Notes: generated by a model from the letters alone, not told the origin. A stretch of 64,000 nucleotides of DNA from Catenuloplanes atrovinosus (GCF_031458235.1 NZ_JAVDYB010000001.1:3989001-4053000), one strand, 5' to 3'; shown: positions 52,386 to 61,784, numbered from the stretch's first letter. Numbers and translations are program-made.

Positions 52386-52442
52386 CGACACCTCCGTCAC
52401 GGGCGTGTGATCACGTTGCCACCGCCGAGCGACGAATGTCAA

Positions 52443-53378
52443 TCAGCCGCGATCTCGCGCGTGGGTCTTGGCGAGCTGCAGGTCGCGCATGACCTCGCCG
52501 GCCATCCGCACCGAGGCCGCGTCCAGCACGTTGCCGAACTCGATCACCCGGACCCGGCCGGCCAGGCGGGCCGCCAGGTCCGGCATCTCGCTCGGCACCA
52601 CCACCAGGTCGACGTCGCGCAGGTCCTCGTCCGTGGTGCCGGTCAGCACCTCGATGTTGGTCACGCCGGCCTGGGTGAGCGAGTCGCGGATGCTGACCGC
52701 CTGGTCCTCGGTGGAGTAGAGCAGGCCGACCGTGCGGCCCTTCGGCACCTGCGCGATCTGCACCAGCGTCTGGAGGTGCGGCGCCGCCACGATCGCCACC
52801 ACCTCGGTCTCCGGGCGCCGCATCAGCGTACGCACCTCGGCCAGGTGGAAGAACGTGGTCAGCACCAGGTCGGGACGCTCCGCCTCGGCGTCGAACGCGC
52901 CCAGCACCAGCGGCTTCACCGACGCGCCGAGCCGCGTGCCCAGCTCGGACGCGAAGTACCGGGCGCGCTCCTCGTTGCACTCGACGAACGACACCGCGAT
53001 CGTCCGCTCCGCCTCCCAGGCGGCCAGGCCCGCGATCAGGTCGCGGATCTCCCCGGCGGAGAGGCCGAGGTCCAGGCACTCGCGGGCGGCGGCGGACAGG
53101 ATCTCGCGGGCCCGGTTGCGGGCGGCGGACGTGGACCGGGCCTGCCCGCCGCCGACCACCACCATGCCGTTGCGGCCACGCGGCTCGATCAGGCCCAGCG
53201 CGCGCAGCTCGCCGTAGGCGTGGGCGACCGTGTTGCGGTTGATGCCGAGGTTGTCGGCGAGCAGCCGGGAGCCCGGCAGCCGCTCGCCGTCGCGGAGCAG
53301 CCCCATCTCGATCATGAGCGTCACCTGGGACACGATCTGCCGGTAGACCGGCACGTCCGAGTGCCGGCTGACGCTCAT
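52443..53378 (-). CDS. GntR-family transcriptional regulator
   Basis: The 311-residue protein starts MSVSRHSDVPVYRQIVSQVT. The winged-helix domain (about 8-75) has GERLPGSRLLADNLGINRN and the following TVAHAYGELRALGLIEPRG. The C-terminal part (about 110-305) resembles a periplasmic-binding-protein-like sensor with strands such as IAVSFVECNEERARYF and VDLVVVPSEMPDLA. The downstream mannosidase on the same strand is a likely target. Confidence 0.87.
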   Translation of the reverse strand: MSVSRHSDVPVYRQIVSQVTLMIEMGLLRDGERLPGSRLLADNLGINRNTVAHAYGELRALGLIEPRGRNGMVVVGGGQARSTSAARNRAREILSAAARECLDLGLSAGEIRDLIAGLAAWEAERTIAVSFVECNEERARYFASELGTRLGASVKPLVLGAFDAEAERPDLVLTTFFHLAEVRTLMRRPETEVVAIVAAPHLQTLVQIAQVPKGRTVGLLYSTEDQAVSIRDSLTQAGVTNIEVLTGTTDEDLRDVDLVVVPSEMPDLAARLAGRVRVIEFGNVLDAASVRMAGEVMRDLQLAKTHARDRG

Positions 53379-53425
53379 GCCGGCGATCACAGGGCCCACT
53401 CCCACACGGTTCGTCCCGGCCCTTC

Positions 53426-53953
53426 TCAGTCCAGCACCCGGCGCATCCGCAGGCTGCGGATGTGGTCGTCGACCCGGGACAGCGCGGCGCGCACGGTCTC
53501 CACCGGCTCGAACCCGCGCGCCCGGTAGAAGCCGATGCCCGCGCTGTCGCCCAGGAACACCGACACCCACATCTGGCGGCCACCGGCCGCGCGGATCTGC
53601 GCGGTGACCCGGTCCAGCAGCATCGTGCCCAGGCCGCGCCCGCGCGCCGCCGCCTCCAGGTAGACCAGCGACAGCTCGCCGGCCCGCGCGCCGATCATGC
53701 CGCCGCCGGCCGCGCCGAGCACCCGGCCGCGCTCCTCCACGACCTGGTAGCCGAACCACTCCGGCGGAGCCGGCGCCACCTCGGTCGCGACCCGCGCCTC
53801 GTCGTAGAACGCGACGACGGTGCGCTCGATGTACCCCTGAGGCAGCAGGTCACGGTACGTCTCGCGGTAGGCGGTGGCGCAGATCCCAGCGATGCTGGCC
53901 ACGTCGGCTTCGGTGGCTTGGCGGACAACGGTGGTCAACGACGATCCTGGCAC
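53426..53953 (-). CDS. GNAT-family N-acetyltransferase
   Basis: The 175-residue protein matches the GCN5 fold: VRQATEADVASIAGICATAY at the N-terminus, then LSLVYLEAAARGRGLGTMLL carrying the acetyl-CoA loop RGRGLG, and SAGIGFYRARGFEPVE. The acceptor is unknown. It lies 47 bp upstream of the GntR gene on the same strand and may share its transcript. Confidence 0.9.
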   Translation of the reverse strand: MPGSSLTTVVRQATEADVASIAGICATAYRETYRDLLPQGYIERTVVAFYDEARVATEVAPAPPEWFGYQVVEERGRVLGAAGGGMIGARAGELSLVYLEAAARGRGLGTMLLDRVTAQIRAAGGRQMWVSVFLGDSAGIGFYRARGFEPVETVRAALSRVDDHIRSLRMRRVLD

Positions 53954-54024
53954 GACCGCAACATTAGATGTCCCGGCCGGGGCCGCTGCGCCGGGTGACG
54001 CGCGGCACCGGCCGGGTCACCCCC

Positions 54025-55947
54025 TTACGGCTTGGAGCGCGGGCCGCTCTCCGGTTCCAGCGAGTCGACGAACTCGTGCGGGTTCTCCGACCTCGCGGCG
54101 ACGCGGGCCGCCTCCGCCTCCGCGTGCATCGCGCGGGCCGCGGCCGCCGGGTCCACGCCGACGCGCTGCGCCGCCCGGACCACACCGGCGTAGGCCTCCT
54201 CGGCCAGCGTGTACGCGAGCCGGTACTCGTGCGCGGCGAACGCGGCCTTGGCCAGGCCGAGCTTCACGTCCGCGGCGTACAGGTCCGCGGTCGCCCGGCG
54301 CGCGTCCGGGTCGGCCAGCACGTCCGCGGACAGCCGGTTCGCGGCCTCGGCGTACGCCGCGGTCAGGAACCGGTCGCTGTTGTCCCGGTCGAACTGACTG
54401 AAGTCCCAGTTCACGTCGATGTAGCTCATCATCGAGTTGCTCTCGTCGCCGACCCAGGCGAAGTAGAAGTCACCGGTCGGGATGATGTCCGTCGCCGCCT
54501 CGCTGTCCCACCCGTCGTGCGGGTGGTGCATGCCGAGGTGGTGGCCGACCTCGTGGATCTGCGTCGTGGTCAGGCCATAGCCGGCGGCCACGACCTGCGG
54601 GTTCAGGAACGAGTAGACGTAGCTGGCGGTGCCGTCGACGAAGTTGTCGTCCGCGTAGCCGAGCAGCCCGCTGACGTTCGCCTCGGTCACGTAGTTGAAC
54701 ATCGGCAGCTCGTAGTCGACCCGCCCGGCGTCGTCCCGGGTCCGCTCCAGGTTCTCCGTGGTGTAGAGGTACAGGTTCGCGTCCGGCGGCAGCGTCTGGC
54801 CCTCGTAGCAGGGCTCACCCGTCACGTACTGACCGATGAGGCAGGCGCGGTTCCGCTCGTCCAGCGGGAGGTCCTGCTCGTCGTAGTCCATCGGGTTGCG
54901 CCAGCGCAGCTCCGACAGCTCGTCCACCAGCAGATCCGCCGTGATGTACGACGAGCCGTCCACGCCCGGCCAGCCCTCGTACGTGTTGCTGTCCAGGTTG
55001 ATCGACTTCGGCAGGTTCGCCGGGAGCTCCACCGGATAGATCGGCGAGGTGGTCATCAGCAGGTCGAGCGCCACGTACCGGGTGAGCTTGGCCAGGTCAC
55101 CGGGGAGCGCGTCCGGCGAGCGGAAGCCCCCGTCCGCGTACTCCCACGCGGTCGGCATCCGGTAGTCCGGCTCGCCGTCGCCGTCCACGTCCAGCTCGTC
55201 GACGATGTAGTTCGTCATGTTCGCGTCCGGGCCGGCCGACATGTCCGCGAACCAGACCCGCCGGGTCGCGCCCAGACTGGTCTCCTCGTCGTCCGCCGTG
55301 GTCCCGCCCCAGGCCATCATCTTGCGGCTGTCCCGGTTCGCGCCGAAGTCGAACCCGGTGTCCGGATCCGGCTCGCCGGTCTTCGTGTAGACGTGGAACT
55401 TGAAGTCCGACCGCCCGTGCCAGTTGATCAGGAAGACCGTGTTGCGCCGCGTGTCCACGCCGTGCGGCGGGTTGAACGCGAGGTACTTCTCCACGCTCGG
55501 CGCGTCGATGTAGTGGTTGTCCGTGACGTCCAGGACGTTGCGCTCCTGGTCGTTGTAGGCCGCCTGGTACTCGGTCAGCGGCGCGGGCGTGGCCAGGCTG
55601 GACAGCTTCCGGAAGAACCTGTCCTCGTACCCGCGGTCCGCGTAGGAGATCTTGTAGTCGTAGATGTACGTGATACCGAGCTTCTCCTGCTCGCCGTACC
55701 ACCGCCGGGACGTCACCTCCGGCTCATACGTCCTGGCCAGACCCGCGCGGAACGCCGTCTGGTCCACCTCGGCCCGGTCGTAGCCGAGGAACACCACGTT
55801 GACCGGGACCTTCTCGACGAGCTTCGGCTGCCCTCCGGGCACCAGATGGGCGAACCTGGGCGCCGGTGCCGCCGCACCCGCCGGCGTCGCCGACGCCCCG
55901 ATCATCGCCGCGATAAGCGCTGTGACAAGCGCCGCTCTCCGTCTCAT
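54025..55947 (-). CDS. secreted zinc metalloprotease (metzincin type)
   Basis: The 640-residue protein has a signal peptide (about 1-26, ending PAGAA). The zinc site is HEVGHHLGMHH, the HExxHxxGxxH form with three His ligands, followed by a Met-turn SMMSY about 55 residues later. No domain of a well-known peptidase family was recognised N-terminal of this, and the C-terminal 130 residues are helical and charged. It is exported and cuts protein substrates; the target is unknown. Confidence 0.85.
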   Translation of the reverse strand: MRRRAALVTALIAAMIGASATPAGAAAPAPRFAHLVPGGQPKLVEKVPVNVVFLGYDRAEVDQTAFRAGLARTYEPEVTSRRWYGEQEKLGITYIYDYKISYADRGYEDRFFRKLSSLATPAPLTEYQAAYNDQERNVLDVTDNHYIDAPSVEKYLAFNPPHGVDTRRNTVFLINWHGRSDFKFHVYTKTGEPDPDTGFDFGANRDSRKMMAWGGTTADDEETSLGATRRVWFADMSAGPDANMTNYIVDELDVDGDGEPDYRMPTAWEYADGGFRSPDALPGDLAKLTRYVALDLLMTTSPIYPVELPANLPKSINLDSNTYEGWPGVDGSSYITADLLVDELSELRWRNPMDYDEQDLPLDERNRACLIGQYVTGEPCYEGQTLPPDANLYLYTTENLERTRDDAGRVDYELPMFNYVTEANVSGLLGYADDNFVDGTASYVYSFLNPQVVAAGYGLTTTQIHEVGHHLGMHHPHDGWDSEAATDIIPTGDFYFAWVGDESNSMMSYIDVNWDFSQFDRDNSDRFLTAAYAEAANRLSADVLADPDARRATADLYAADVKLGLAKAAFAAHEYRLAYTLAEEAYAGVVRAAQRVGVDPAAAARAMHAEAEAARVAARSENPHEFVDSLEPESGPRSKP

Positions 55948-56448
55948 GCGGACACGTTGCCATCGCCGGCGCCATCCGTAAATGCCTACATGACAATATG
56001 GGCATGGCTAAATTAGGTCGCAGGCCAGCACATTCTCGCTTTCCGCGTGGTCACGCGCGAGTCCTTCCACCGACGCCGAGCCCCCGCTTCCGGCGCGGGC
56101 GCCACCCGCGGGCGCCGAGCCGGCCCAGGGGACGACCCCAGACCCCGATATTCCCGCTCCCGGCGCGGTCACGACCCACATGCTCCCGCGGGCGCGGAGC
56201 CGACCCCGGACCCCGATATTCCCGCTCCCGGCGCGGTCGCGGCCCGCATGCTCCCGCGGGCCAACCTCGCGGCGGCTCCGCCGCCGCTCCGACGCCGCGT
56301 CGGAGCCGGTGCCGCCGCTGGTCACCCAACCCCCGCGATCGCCGCCCGGGGCCGGGCCCGCCGCCGCGCCGGGTGCCCCGCGCGGGTCATGCGCGGGACA
56401 CCGGCTCCCGGGGCGTCCGCATGCCCGGGATGCCGTGACGGCTGGCGA
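55948..56448. other. repeat-rich intergenic region
   Basis: No gene is supported in these 501 bp between two minus-strand genes. Two 68-bp direct repeats start at about 56141 and 56209 (GACCCCGATATTCCCGCTCC). Two copies of CATGCTCCCGCGGGC lie at 56179-56193 and 56246-56261, and CCGCGGG-type palindromes abound. The 3' end, near 56290-56440, is GC-only simple sequence. Confidence 0.7.
56141..56276. repeat. 68-bp direct repeat, two copies
   Basis: The units at 56141 and 56209 share GACCCCGATATTCCCGCTCC and the CGGCGCGGTC that follows, each ending in the CATGCTCCCGCGGGC element. The 68-bp period is not a multiple of 3, so the repeat is not coding. Confidence 0.75.
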
Positions 56449-58185
56449 TCAGCTGGTCTTGGTGACCACGACGGAGCTGACCGGGGTCGCGTTGAGCCGC
56501 TCGACCGGGGTGGTCACGCCGTTGCCCCAGGTGCCGTCGTTGGTGGCGTCCTGCTTGTGCTTGCGCAGCGACTCGAACTCCGCCAGCGTGAGCCGGTCGA
56601 TGCGGACAGTCCACTTCTCGCCGATGCCCTCGCCGTCCTTCGGGCCCAGCGTGACGGAGTAGTCCTCGGCCACACCGTTCTTGACCACGACCGGGCCGTC
56701 GAGGAAGCACCACTCCTTGACGCACACGGTGAGCGCCAGCTTGGTGGTGGTGGAGGTCGCGTCCTCGGGCGACAGCGTGAACGACACCGTGAAGTCCCGG
56801 GACACGCCGTCGCCGTCCTTCGGCGCGACGATGGCGGTCACCGCGGCCGGCGGGGTGGGCTGCCCGGTGGCGTCGGCCACCGGCGAGTTCGGGTCCGCGC
56901 CGGGCCGGACCAGCACCACGACCAGCATGATGACGGCGAAGACCACGGCCGCGGCGGCGATCACCCACGGCATCCGCGACGGCCGCTTCGCGGCGGGCGC
57001 CCCGAAGATCGGCGGCCCGTATCCGGACGCCCCGGACACCGGCGGCCCATAACCGGGCACACCGGAAACCGGCTGCCCGAAGCCCGGCGCGCCGGAAACC
57101 GGCTGCCCGTAACCGGCGCCTCCATACATCGGCTGCCCGTAGTCGGGAGCGCCGGACACCGGCTGCCCGTAACCGGGACCGGAGACGGGCGGCCCATAGC
57201 CGGGCGTACCAGACACCGGCTGCCCGTAACCGGGCATACCAGGCCCCGGCGGGCCGTAGCCGGGGACACCGGAGACCGGCTGACCGGAACCCGGCCCACC
57301 GGACACCGGCTGGCCGTAGCCGGGGACACCGGAGACCGGCTGACCGGAACCCGGCCCACCGGACACCGGCTGGCCGTAGCCGGGAACGCCGGAGACCGGC
57401 TGACCGGAACCCGGCCCACCGGACACCGGCTGGCCGTAGCCGGGGACACCGGAGACCGGCTGACCGGAACCCGGCCCACCGGACACCGGCTGGCCGTAGC
57501 CGGGAACGCCGGAGACCGGCTGGCTCGGGGCGGGCACCGCGAACGGCGGTAGCGCCGTCGTCGGCGCCTCACCGCCCGGCGCGGGAGCGCCCGGCGCGGA
57601 CTGACCCAGCGGCACCGGCGCGGTCGGCGCCTCACCGTCCGGCGCGGGAGCCCCGGACACCGGCTGACCCAGCGGCATCGGCTCCGTGGGCGGCTCTCCG
57701 CCCGGCACGGCGGCACCGGACGCCGGCATGGAAGCGGCCGGTACCGCGTTCTCGGCCGCCGCCGGAGTGCCGTCCGACACGTAGCCGCGGGCGTGCACGA
57801 CCGCCGGGTGGGACTCGCCGAGGGCGGCCGGGCCGTGCTCCGCGACGAGCGCGAAGTTCCTCCGGGCGACCAGCCGGTTGGCCAGTTCGTCCGCGACCAC
57901 GGCCAGGTCGTACGCGAGCAGCACCATCACCGGGTCGGCCGGCTGGCTGCGCTGCTGGCCGGCCGCGTAGGCCTCCTCCAGCAGGCGGCGGGCGCCGGGG
58001 TGGTCGCCGGCCTGCACGTGAAGGCCCGCGAGCTGCCGCATCGTGGCCAGCAGCTCCGGGCCGCCGGCGGCGAGGCCGGGGCGGGCCTGGTCGACGACGC
58101 GGGTCAGCAGTGCCTGGGCCCCGGCCAGGTCTCCGCTGTCGGCGAGCTGCTGGGCCTGCTGACGGGCTTCAGGATACGAACGCAC
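56449..58185 (-). CDS. TPR-like membrane protein with GQPVSG repeats
   Basis: The start is uncertain: GTG at 58185 (RSYPEARQQAQQLADSG) is preferred over an ATG at 58233. The 578-residue protein has an N-terminal TPR-like helical region (about 1-140), a long Gly/Pro/Ser low-complexity part (about 160-420) built from GQPVSGxPGx decapeptides, one TM helix (about 428-450, WVIAAAAVVFAVIMLVVVLV) and an extracellular beta domain of about 130 residues with KDGDGVSRDFTVSF. The repeat part lies in a cytoplasmic linker. Function is unknown; 60-bp DNA repeats inside it are nearly identical. Confidence 0.8.
   Translation of the reverse strand: MRSYPEARQQAQQLADSGDLAGAQALLTRVVDQARPGLAAGGPELLATMRQLAGLHVQAGDHPGARRLLEEAYAAGQQRSQPADPVMVLLAYDLAVVADELANRLVARRNFALVAEHGPAALGESHPAVVHARGYVSDGTPAAAENAVPAASMPASGAAVPGGEPPTEPMPLGQPVSGAPAPDGEAPTAPVPLGQSAPGAPAPGGEAPTTALPPFAVPAPSQPVSGVPGYGQPVSGGPGSGQPVSGVPGYGQPVSGGPGSGQPVSGVPGYGQPVSGGPGSGQPVSGVPGYGQPVSGGPGSGQPVSGVPGYGPPGPGMPGYGQPVSGTPGYGPPVSGPGYGQPVSGAPDYGQPMYGGAGYGQPVSGAPGFGQPVSGVPGYGPPVSGASGYGPPIFGAPAAKRPSRMPWVIAAAAVVFAVIMLVVVLVRPGADPNSPVADATGQPTPPAAVTAIVAPKDGDGVSRDFTVSFTLSPEDATSTTTKLALTVCVKEWCFLDGPVVVKNGVAEDYSVTLGPKDGEGIGEKWTVRIDRLTLAEFESLRKHKQDATNDGTWGNGVTTPVERLNATPVSSVVVTKTS
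57247..57530 (-). repeat. 60-bp tandem repeats encoding GQPVSG decapeptides
   Basis: Units recur at exactly 60 bp, for example from 57261, 57321, 57381 and 57441, and differ at only a few bases. Each encodes two decapeptides (GQPVSGGPGS and GQPVSGVPGY). The near identity suggests recent expansion by slippage or unequal crossover. Confidence 0.92.
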
Positions 58186-58274
58186 CCGGACATGGTTCCT
58201 GATCGACGCAACCGGCCGCCACTCCGGTCCCACGGGGCCGCGCGAATCGGTAACGTAGAGTACCGTTCCGGCTC

Positions 58275-58364
58275 ATGATTGCCGTCAAGCCGTGGCACCT
58301 CCTGCTGCTCCTGGTCGTGGTCGCGATCACGGCCGTCATGGTCCTGCTGAACCGGCGGAGGTAG
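58275..58364 (+). CDS. single-TM micropeptide (29 aa)
   Basis: The product MIAVKPWHLLLLLVVVAITA, followed by VMVLLNRRR, is one hydrophobic helix with a basic tail (positive-inside, so N-out). No clear ribosome binding site is seen, but the ORF is fully hydrophobic and GC3-biased. It lies between two minus-strand genes and is similar in type to other small membrane peptides of actinomycetes. Confidence 0.5.
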   Translation: MIAVKPWHLLLLLVVVAITAVMVLLNRRR

Positions 58365-58365
58365 C

Positions 58366-60939
58366 TCAGGCCCCGGCCGACCGCCGCCCGGTGCGCAGGT
58401 CGATGCGGTGCGTGGCGCCGCCGAACGCGATGATCATGCCGGGGTCGCCGTGCCGCAGCCGGCAGGCCGGGTTGTCGAGCTGCGTCTCCGGATCGGCCGC
58501 CGGCACGCGGCCGTTCACGGTGAACGGCCCGGACCACGCCAGCTCCAGCGCGGGCTCGCCGGGCCGGGCGTACCGGACCCGCGCCGCCCCGAAGGCCGGC
58601 GTCGCGAGGCCGTCGACGAACGCGGCGAACGAGCCGTGCGTGGCGCGGCGGCCGACCACGCACACCCACGCGGTGCCGGGGCCGCGCGGCACCAGCTCCT
58701 GCCAGGCCTCGGAGCCGGCGGTGACGAACTCGGCGCCGCCGTCCACGGCGAGCGCGACGTAGCCGTCGCCGCGCCGCCCGGCCGTCCACGGCCCGCGCGC
58801 GGCCCACTCGTCCAGGTGCGCGCGCGGGAACCAGGCATGGGTACGGCCGACCGGGTCGTCCGGCGGGATCGCGTACAGCGCCAGCAGCGTGCCACCGTGC
58901 TGGCGCACCCGGGGCAGGACGCGGTTGCCGGCCCACGCGTTCGGCCGCGACGACGGGGAGACGGACGCGTTCGGCGGATGCGTCACGAAGATCTGCGTCT
59001 CCGGGCCGAGCGTGGCGCCCCACACGTGCTCCTGCAGCCCGGGCAGCCCGGCCCGGTAGTCCTGCGCGCTGGCCAGCATCACGTCCGGCGTGCGATGCAC
59101 CACCACGTCCGAGCCGTACGGCCGGTCCAGCAGGTCCCGTTCCGGCAGGTAGCGCCCGCGGTAGCGCTGCCGGCCGCGCCAGTCGCCGCCGTGGTCCGCC
59201 ACCGCCCGGACCACGGCCGGCACGGCGTAGCCGCGCGCGGTGGCCAGCACGGTGGCGGGCAGCAGCGCGTCGTTGAGCGCGCCGACGCCGAAGCACAGCC
59301 GCATGATCGGCGCGGTCTCCTCCAGCCGGGACGAGCGCAGCGCGCCCACGTAGGACCGGCCGTGCGCGCAGCCGTGCACGCCGCGCCACGAGTTCGCGGC
59401 CAGACTGAACAGCACCCGATCGGCGAGCCCGGCGGCCAGGCCGGCGAGCGCGCGGTCCGCGCCCAGCTCGGCCAGCGAGACCAGTGCCAGCAGGTCGATC
59501 GCGAGGTACGCGTTGGAGTCGAACTCGCTGAACCCGCCCGCCAGCCGCCGGGTCATCCACTCCCCCGCCATCGCCCGGCCGTGCTCCGCGTGCCGCCGCC
59601 CGGTCCAGCCCGTGTTGCCGAACACGTCGTCGCGGAACGCCTCGCCGGCCAGCGTCTCCGCCGTGTGCCAGACCAGCTGGTGGTTCTCGGTGAAGTAGCA
59701 CATGGCGTCCAGGCCGGGCTGGTCGATCCAGTACTTGAAGCCGCGCAGCGCCGCGCGCACCTCGTCGCGCAGCCCCGGCGCCCAGTTCCCCGGCGGCACC
59801 CGGTGCCACAGGTTGAGCAGCCCCACGGCCTCGAAGTCGGCGCAGTCGGCCCGCTCGCGGATCATCGTGAGCGCGCGGCCGAGCGGGTCCGCGGTGACCG
59901 CGTCGCCGGTGAGCGTCCAGCGGGCCAGCGCGGCCGGGGCACCGGCGCCGGCCGCGGCGTGCTCCAGCAGCTCGCGCCGCCAGTCGTCCGGCGTGCCGAC
60001 CGGGCGCTCCCGATGCTCACCGGGCAGCAGCACCCCGTCCAGATCCCGATGCACCGGTACGCCGGGCGCGTCCACGCCGACCCGCAGCCGCACCGGCCCG
60101 GGCGGCCCGGCCAGCGGTATCCGCGCCCGGCCGCCGTCCAGCGTGACCGCCCCGCCGCGGTCCGGGCCGCCCGGCCACCACACCCGCAGCCGGGCGCCGT
60201 CCGGACCGGTCAGCTCCGCCGCGGCATCCGGGCCCGGGATCGCCCAGGCCGCCAGCCCGACCGCGTCCAGCAGGTCCTCGGCGCGGGCGGACGCGTCCTC
60301 GTCCGCGCCCGGGCACGGCACGATCACGCGGACCGGCGGGCCGGCCACGCGTACCCGCAGGATCTGCCGGCACTCGCGGAAGCCCGCCTGCCAGAGCGCG
60401 GCGACGAGCGTGGACACCCCGGACGGCAGCCACACCCGGACCGTCCACTCCAGAGGCTCCATGTAGGACACGCGGTCGGAGCCGCCGATCGGCGCGCCGT
60501 CGTGGAACAGCCGCACCGGGCCGGTGCCGGCCACGCGCAGCTCGCGCCACTCCGCCTGGTCGACCTCGACGGTGGCGGCGGCCAGCGCGGTCCGGTACTC
60601 CGGCGTGAAGCAGAACGCGCTCCAGTCGACCAGGCCGTCCGCCGCGGTGTGCGCGCGCCGCCACGTACCCTCGTGGCCCTGGAACGTGAACGCCGCGCCC
60701 TCCGCGGCGGCGGCCGGGACCGGGCCGTCCGCGGGAAGCGGCCGCGCCCGGTGCAGCGCCTCCTTCAGCGGCGTGGCGTCCGGCCCGTTGGTGAGCCGCC
60801 ACCGTCCGTGCGGGCCCCACGGCGGGCCCGTCGCGTCCAGGTGCGCGCCCAGGTCGCCGGCCGGGGACGACCAGGCCGGGCCGGTCAGCCAGTCGCGGAT
60901 CGTGCCGTGCCGGTCGAGGCGGTGGACGGTGCGGCTCAT
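58366..60939 (-). CDS. putative alpha/alpha-toroid glycan-active protein of the sugar operon
   Basis: The 857-residue protein has no signal peptide, so it should act in the cytoplasm. The middle (about 390-640) is helix-rich, with segments such as KYWIDQPGLDAMCYFTENHQ, FSEFDSNAYLAIDLLALVSL and ANSWRGVHGCAHGRSYVGAL. These recall the (alpha/alpha) toroid of heparinase- or alginate-lyase-like enzymes; flanking parts look beta-rich. It overlaps the permease gene by ATGA, which ties it to sugar uptake. Glycan cleavage is an inference; catalytic residues were not identified. Confidence 0.72.
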   Translation of the reverse strand: MSRTVHRLDRHGTIRDWLTGPAWSSPAGDLGAHLDATGPPWGPHGRWRLTNGPDATPLKEALHRARPLPADGPVPAAAAEGAAFTFQGHEGTWRRAHTAADGLVDWSAFCFTPEYRTALAAATVEVDQAEWRELRVAGTGPVRLFHDGAPIGGSDRVSYMEPLEWTVRVWLPSGVSTLVAALWQAGFRECRQILRVRVAGPPVRVIVPCPGADEDASARAEDLLDAVGLAAWAIPGPDAAAELTGPDGARLRVWWPGGPDRGGAVTLDGGRARIPLAGPPGPVRLRVGVDAPGVPVHRDLDGVLLPGEHRERPVGTPDDWRRELLEHAAAGAGAPAALARWTLTGDAVTADPLGRALTMIRERADCADFEAVGLLNLWHRVPPGNWAPGLRDEVRAALRGFKYWIDQPGLDAMCYFTENHQLVWHTAETLAGEAFRDDVFGNTGWTGRRHAEHGRAMAGEWMTRRLAGGFSEFDSNAYLAIDLLALVSLAELGADRALAGLAAGLADRVLFSLAANSWRGVHGCAHGRSYVGALRSSRLEETAPIMRLCFGVGALNDALLPATVLATARGYAVPAVVRAVADHGGDWRGRQRYRGRYLPERDLLDRPYGSDVVVHRTPDVMLASAQDYRAGLPGLQEHVWGATLGPETQIFVTHPPNASVSPSSRPNAWAGNRVLPRVRQHGGTLLALYAIPPDDPVGRTHAWFPRAHLDEWAARGPWTAGRRGDGYVALAVDGGAEFVTAGSEAWQELVPRGPGTAWVCVVGRRATHGSFAAFVDGLATPAFGAARVRYARPGEPALELAWSGPFTVNGRVPAADPETQLDNPACRLRHGDPGMIIAFGGATHRIDLRTGRRSAGA

Positions 60940-61784
60940 CGCAGGCCGGTGGCGGCGATGCCGCGGGTGATGTGCCGCTGCAGGACCAGGAAGATGACGA
61001 TGACCGGGATCATGCTGACCACGGACATGGCCAGGATGTAGTTGAACGGCACCACGAGCTGGCCGTCGAACTGGGCCAGCGCGACCGGCAGCGTGTACTT
61101 GTCCTGGTCCTGGCTGATGATGAGCGGCCAGAGGAAGTCGTTCCACCGCCAGATCACGGAGAAGATGGCGAGCACCGCCAGCGGCGGCGCGCATAGCGGC
61201 ACGATGATCCGGACGAACGTGCGGAACTCGCCGGCGCCGTCGATGCGCGCGGCCTCGATCAGCTCGTCCGGCAGGCCCAGCATGTACTGCCGGAGCAGGA
61301 ACACGCCGGTCGGGGTGGCGGCGGGCGGGATGATCAGTCCCCAGAGCGAGTTGACCAGGCCCAGGTCGGCCGCGACCTCGTACACCGAGATCAGGATGAC
61401 CTGAAGCGGGATCATGATGGTGCCGAGCGTGACCAGGAACAGCACGGTGCGGCCCCGGAAGTTGTACTTGGCCAGCCCGTACGCGGCCATGGTGTTGATC
61501 ACCAGGGTGAGCGCGGTGGCCGCGACCGTGACGACGACGCTGTTGCGCAGGTAGACGCCGAAGTCGAAGGTGCGCAGCGCCTCCGTGTAGTTGGTCGGCG
61601 CGAACGAGGCCGGCAGCGGCGACGGCGGGCGCGCGGCCAGCTCCGCCTGCGTCTTGAACGAGGAGAGCACGGCCCAGACGATCGGCACCAGCACCACCAG
61701 CGACAGCGCGATGAGCAGCGTGTAGGCCAGCACCTGGCCGGTGGCGGGCGGCCGGCGGCCGGTCGCCGACCTCCAGGTGCTCAT
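60936..61784 (-). CDS. carbohydrate ABC transporter permease, MalG type
   Basis: The 282-residue protein has six TM helices and the EAA motif LPDELIEAARIDGAGEFRTF, which contacts the ATPase. The N-terminal tail is short and the end FLVLQRHITRGIAATGLR is typical of MalG-type permeases. The ATPase is not encoded nearby, as is usual in actinomycetes where one MsiK-like ATPase serves many systems. Its ATG overlaps the stop of the repeat-encoded mini-ORF. Confidence 0.93.
   Translation of the reverse strand: MSTWRSATGRRPPATGQVLAYTLLIALSLVVLVPIVWAVLSSFKTQAELAARPPSPLPASFAPTNYTEALRTFDFGVYLRNSVVVTVAATALTLVINTMAAYGLAKYNFRGRTVLFLVTLGTIMIPLQVILISVYEVAADLGLVNSLWGLIIPPAATPTGVFLLRQYMLGLPDELIEAARIDGAGEFRTFVRIIVPLCAPPLAVLAIFSVIWRWNDFLWPLIISQDQDKYTLPVALAQFDGQLVVPFNYILAMSVVSMIPVIVIFLVLQRHITRGIAATGLR

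Noticed and set aside
49203-53528. 1441-codon open frame antisense to GH92 and GntR
   Set aside because: It spans two well-supported genes and their intergenic gap, with no recognisable domain; open only because of GC3 bias.
57247-57530. Possible CRISPR array because of regular spacing
   Set aside because: Units are contiguous 60-bp coding repeats without unique spacers, and no cas genes are nearby.
56047-57552. 501-codon plus-strand frame with GHRLPV-type repeats
   Set aside because: It is the antisense image of the GQPVSG repeat gene and the GC-rich intergenic region.
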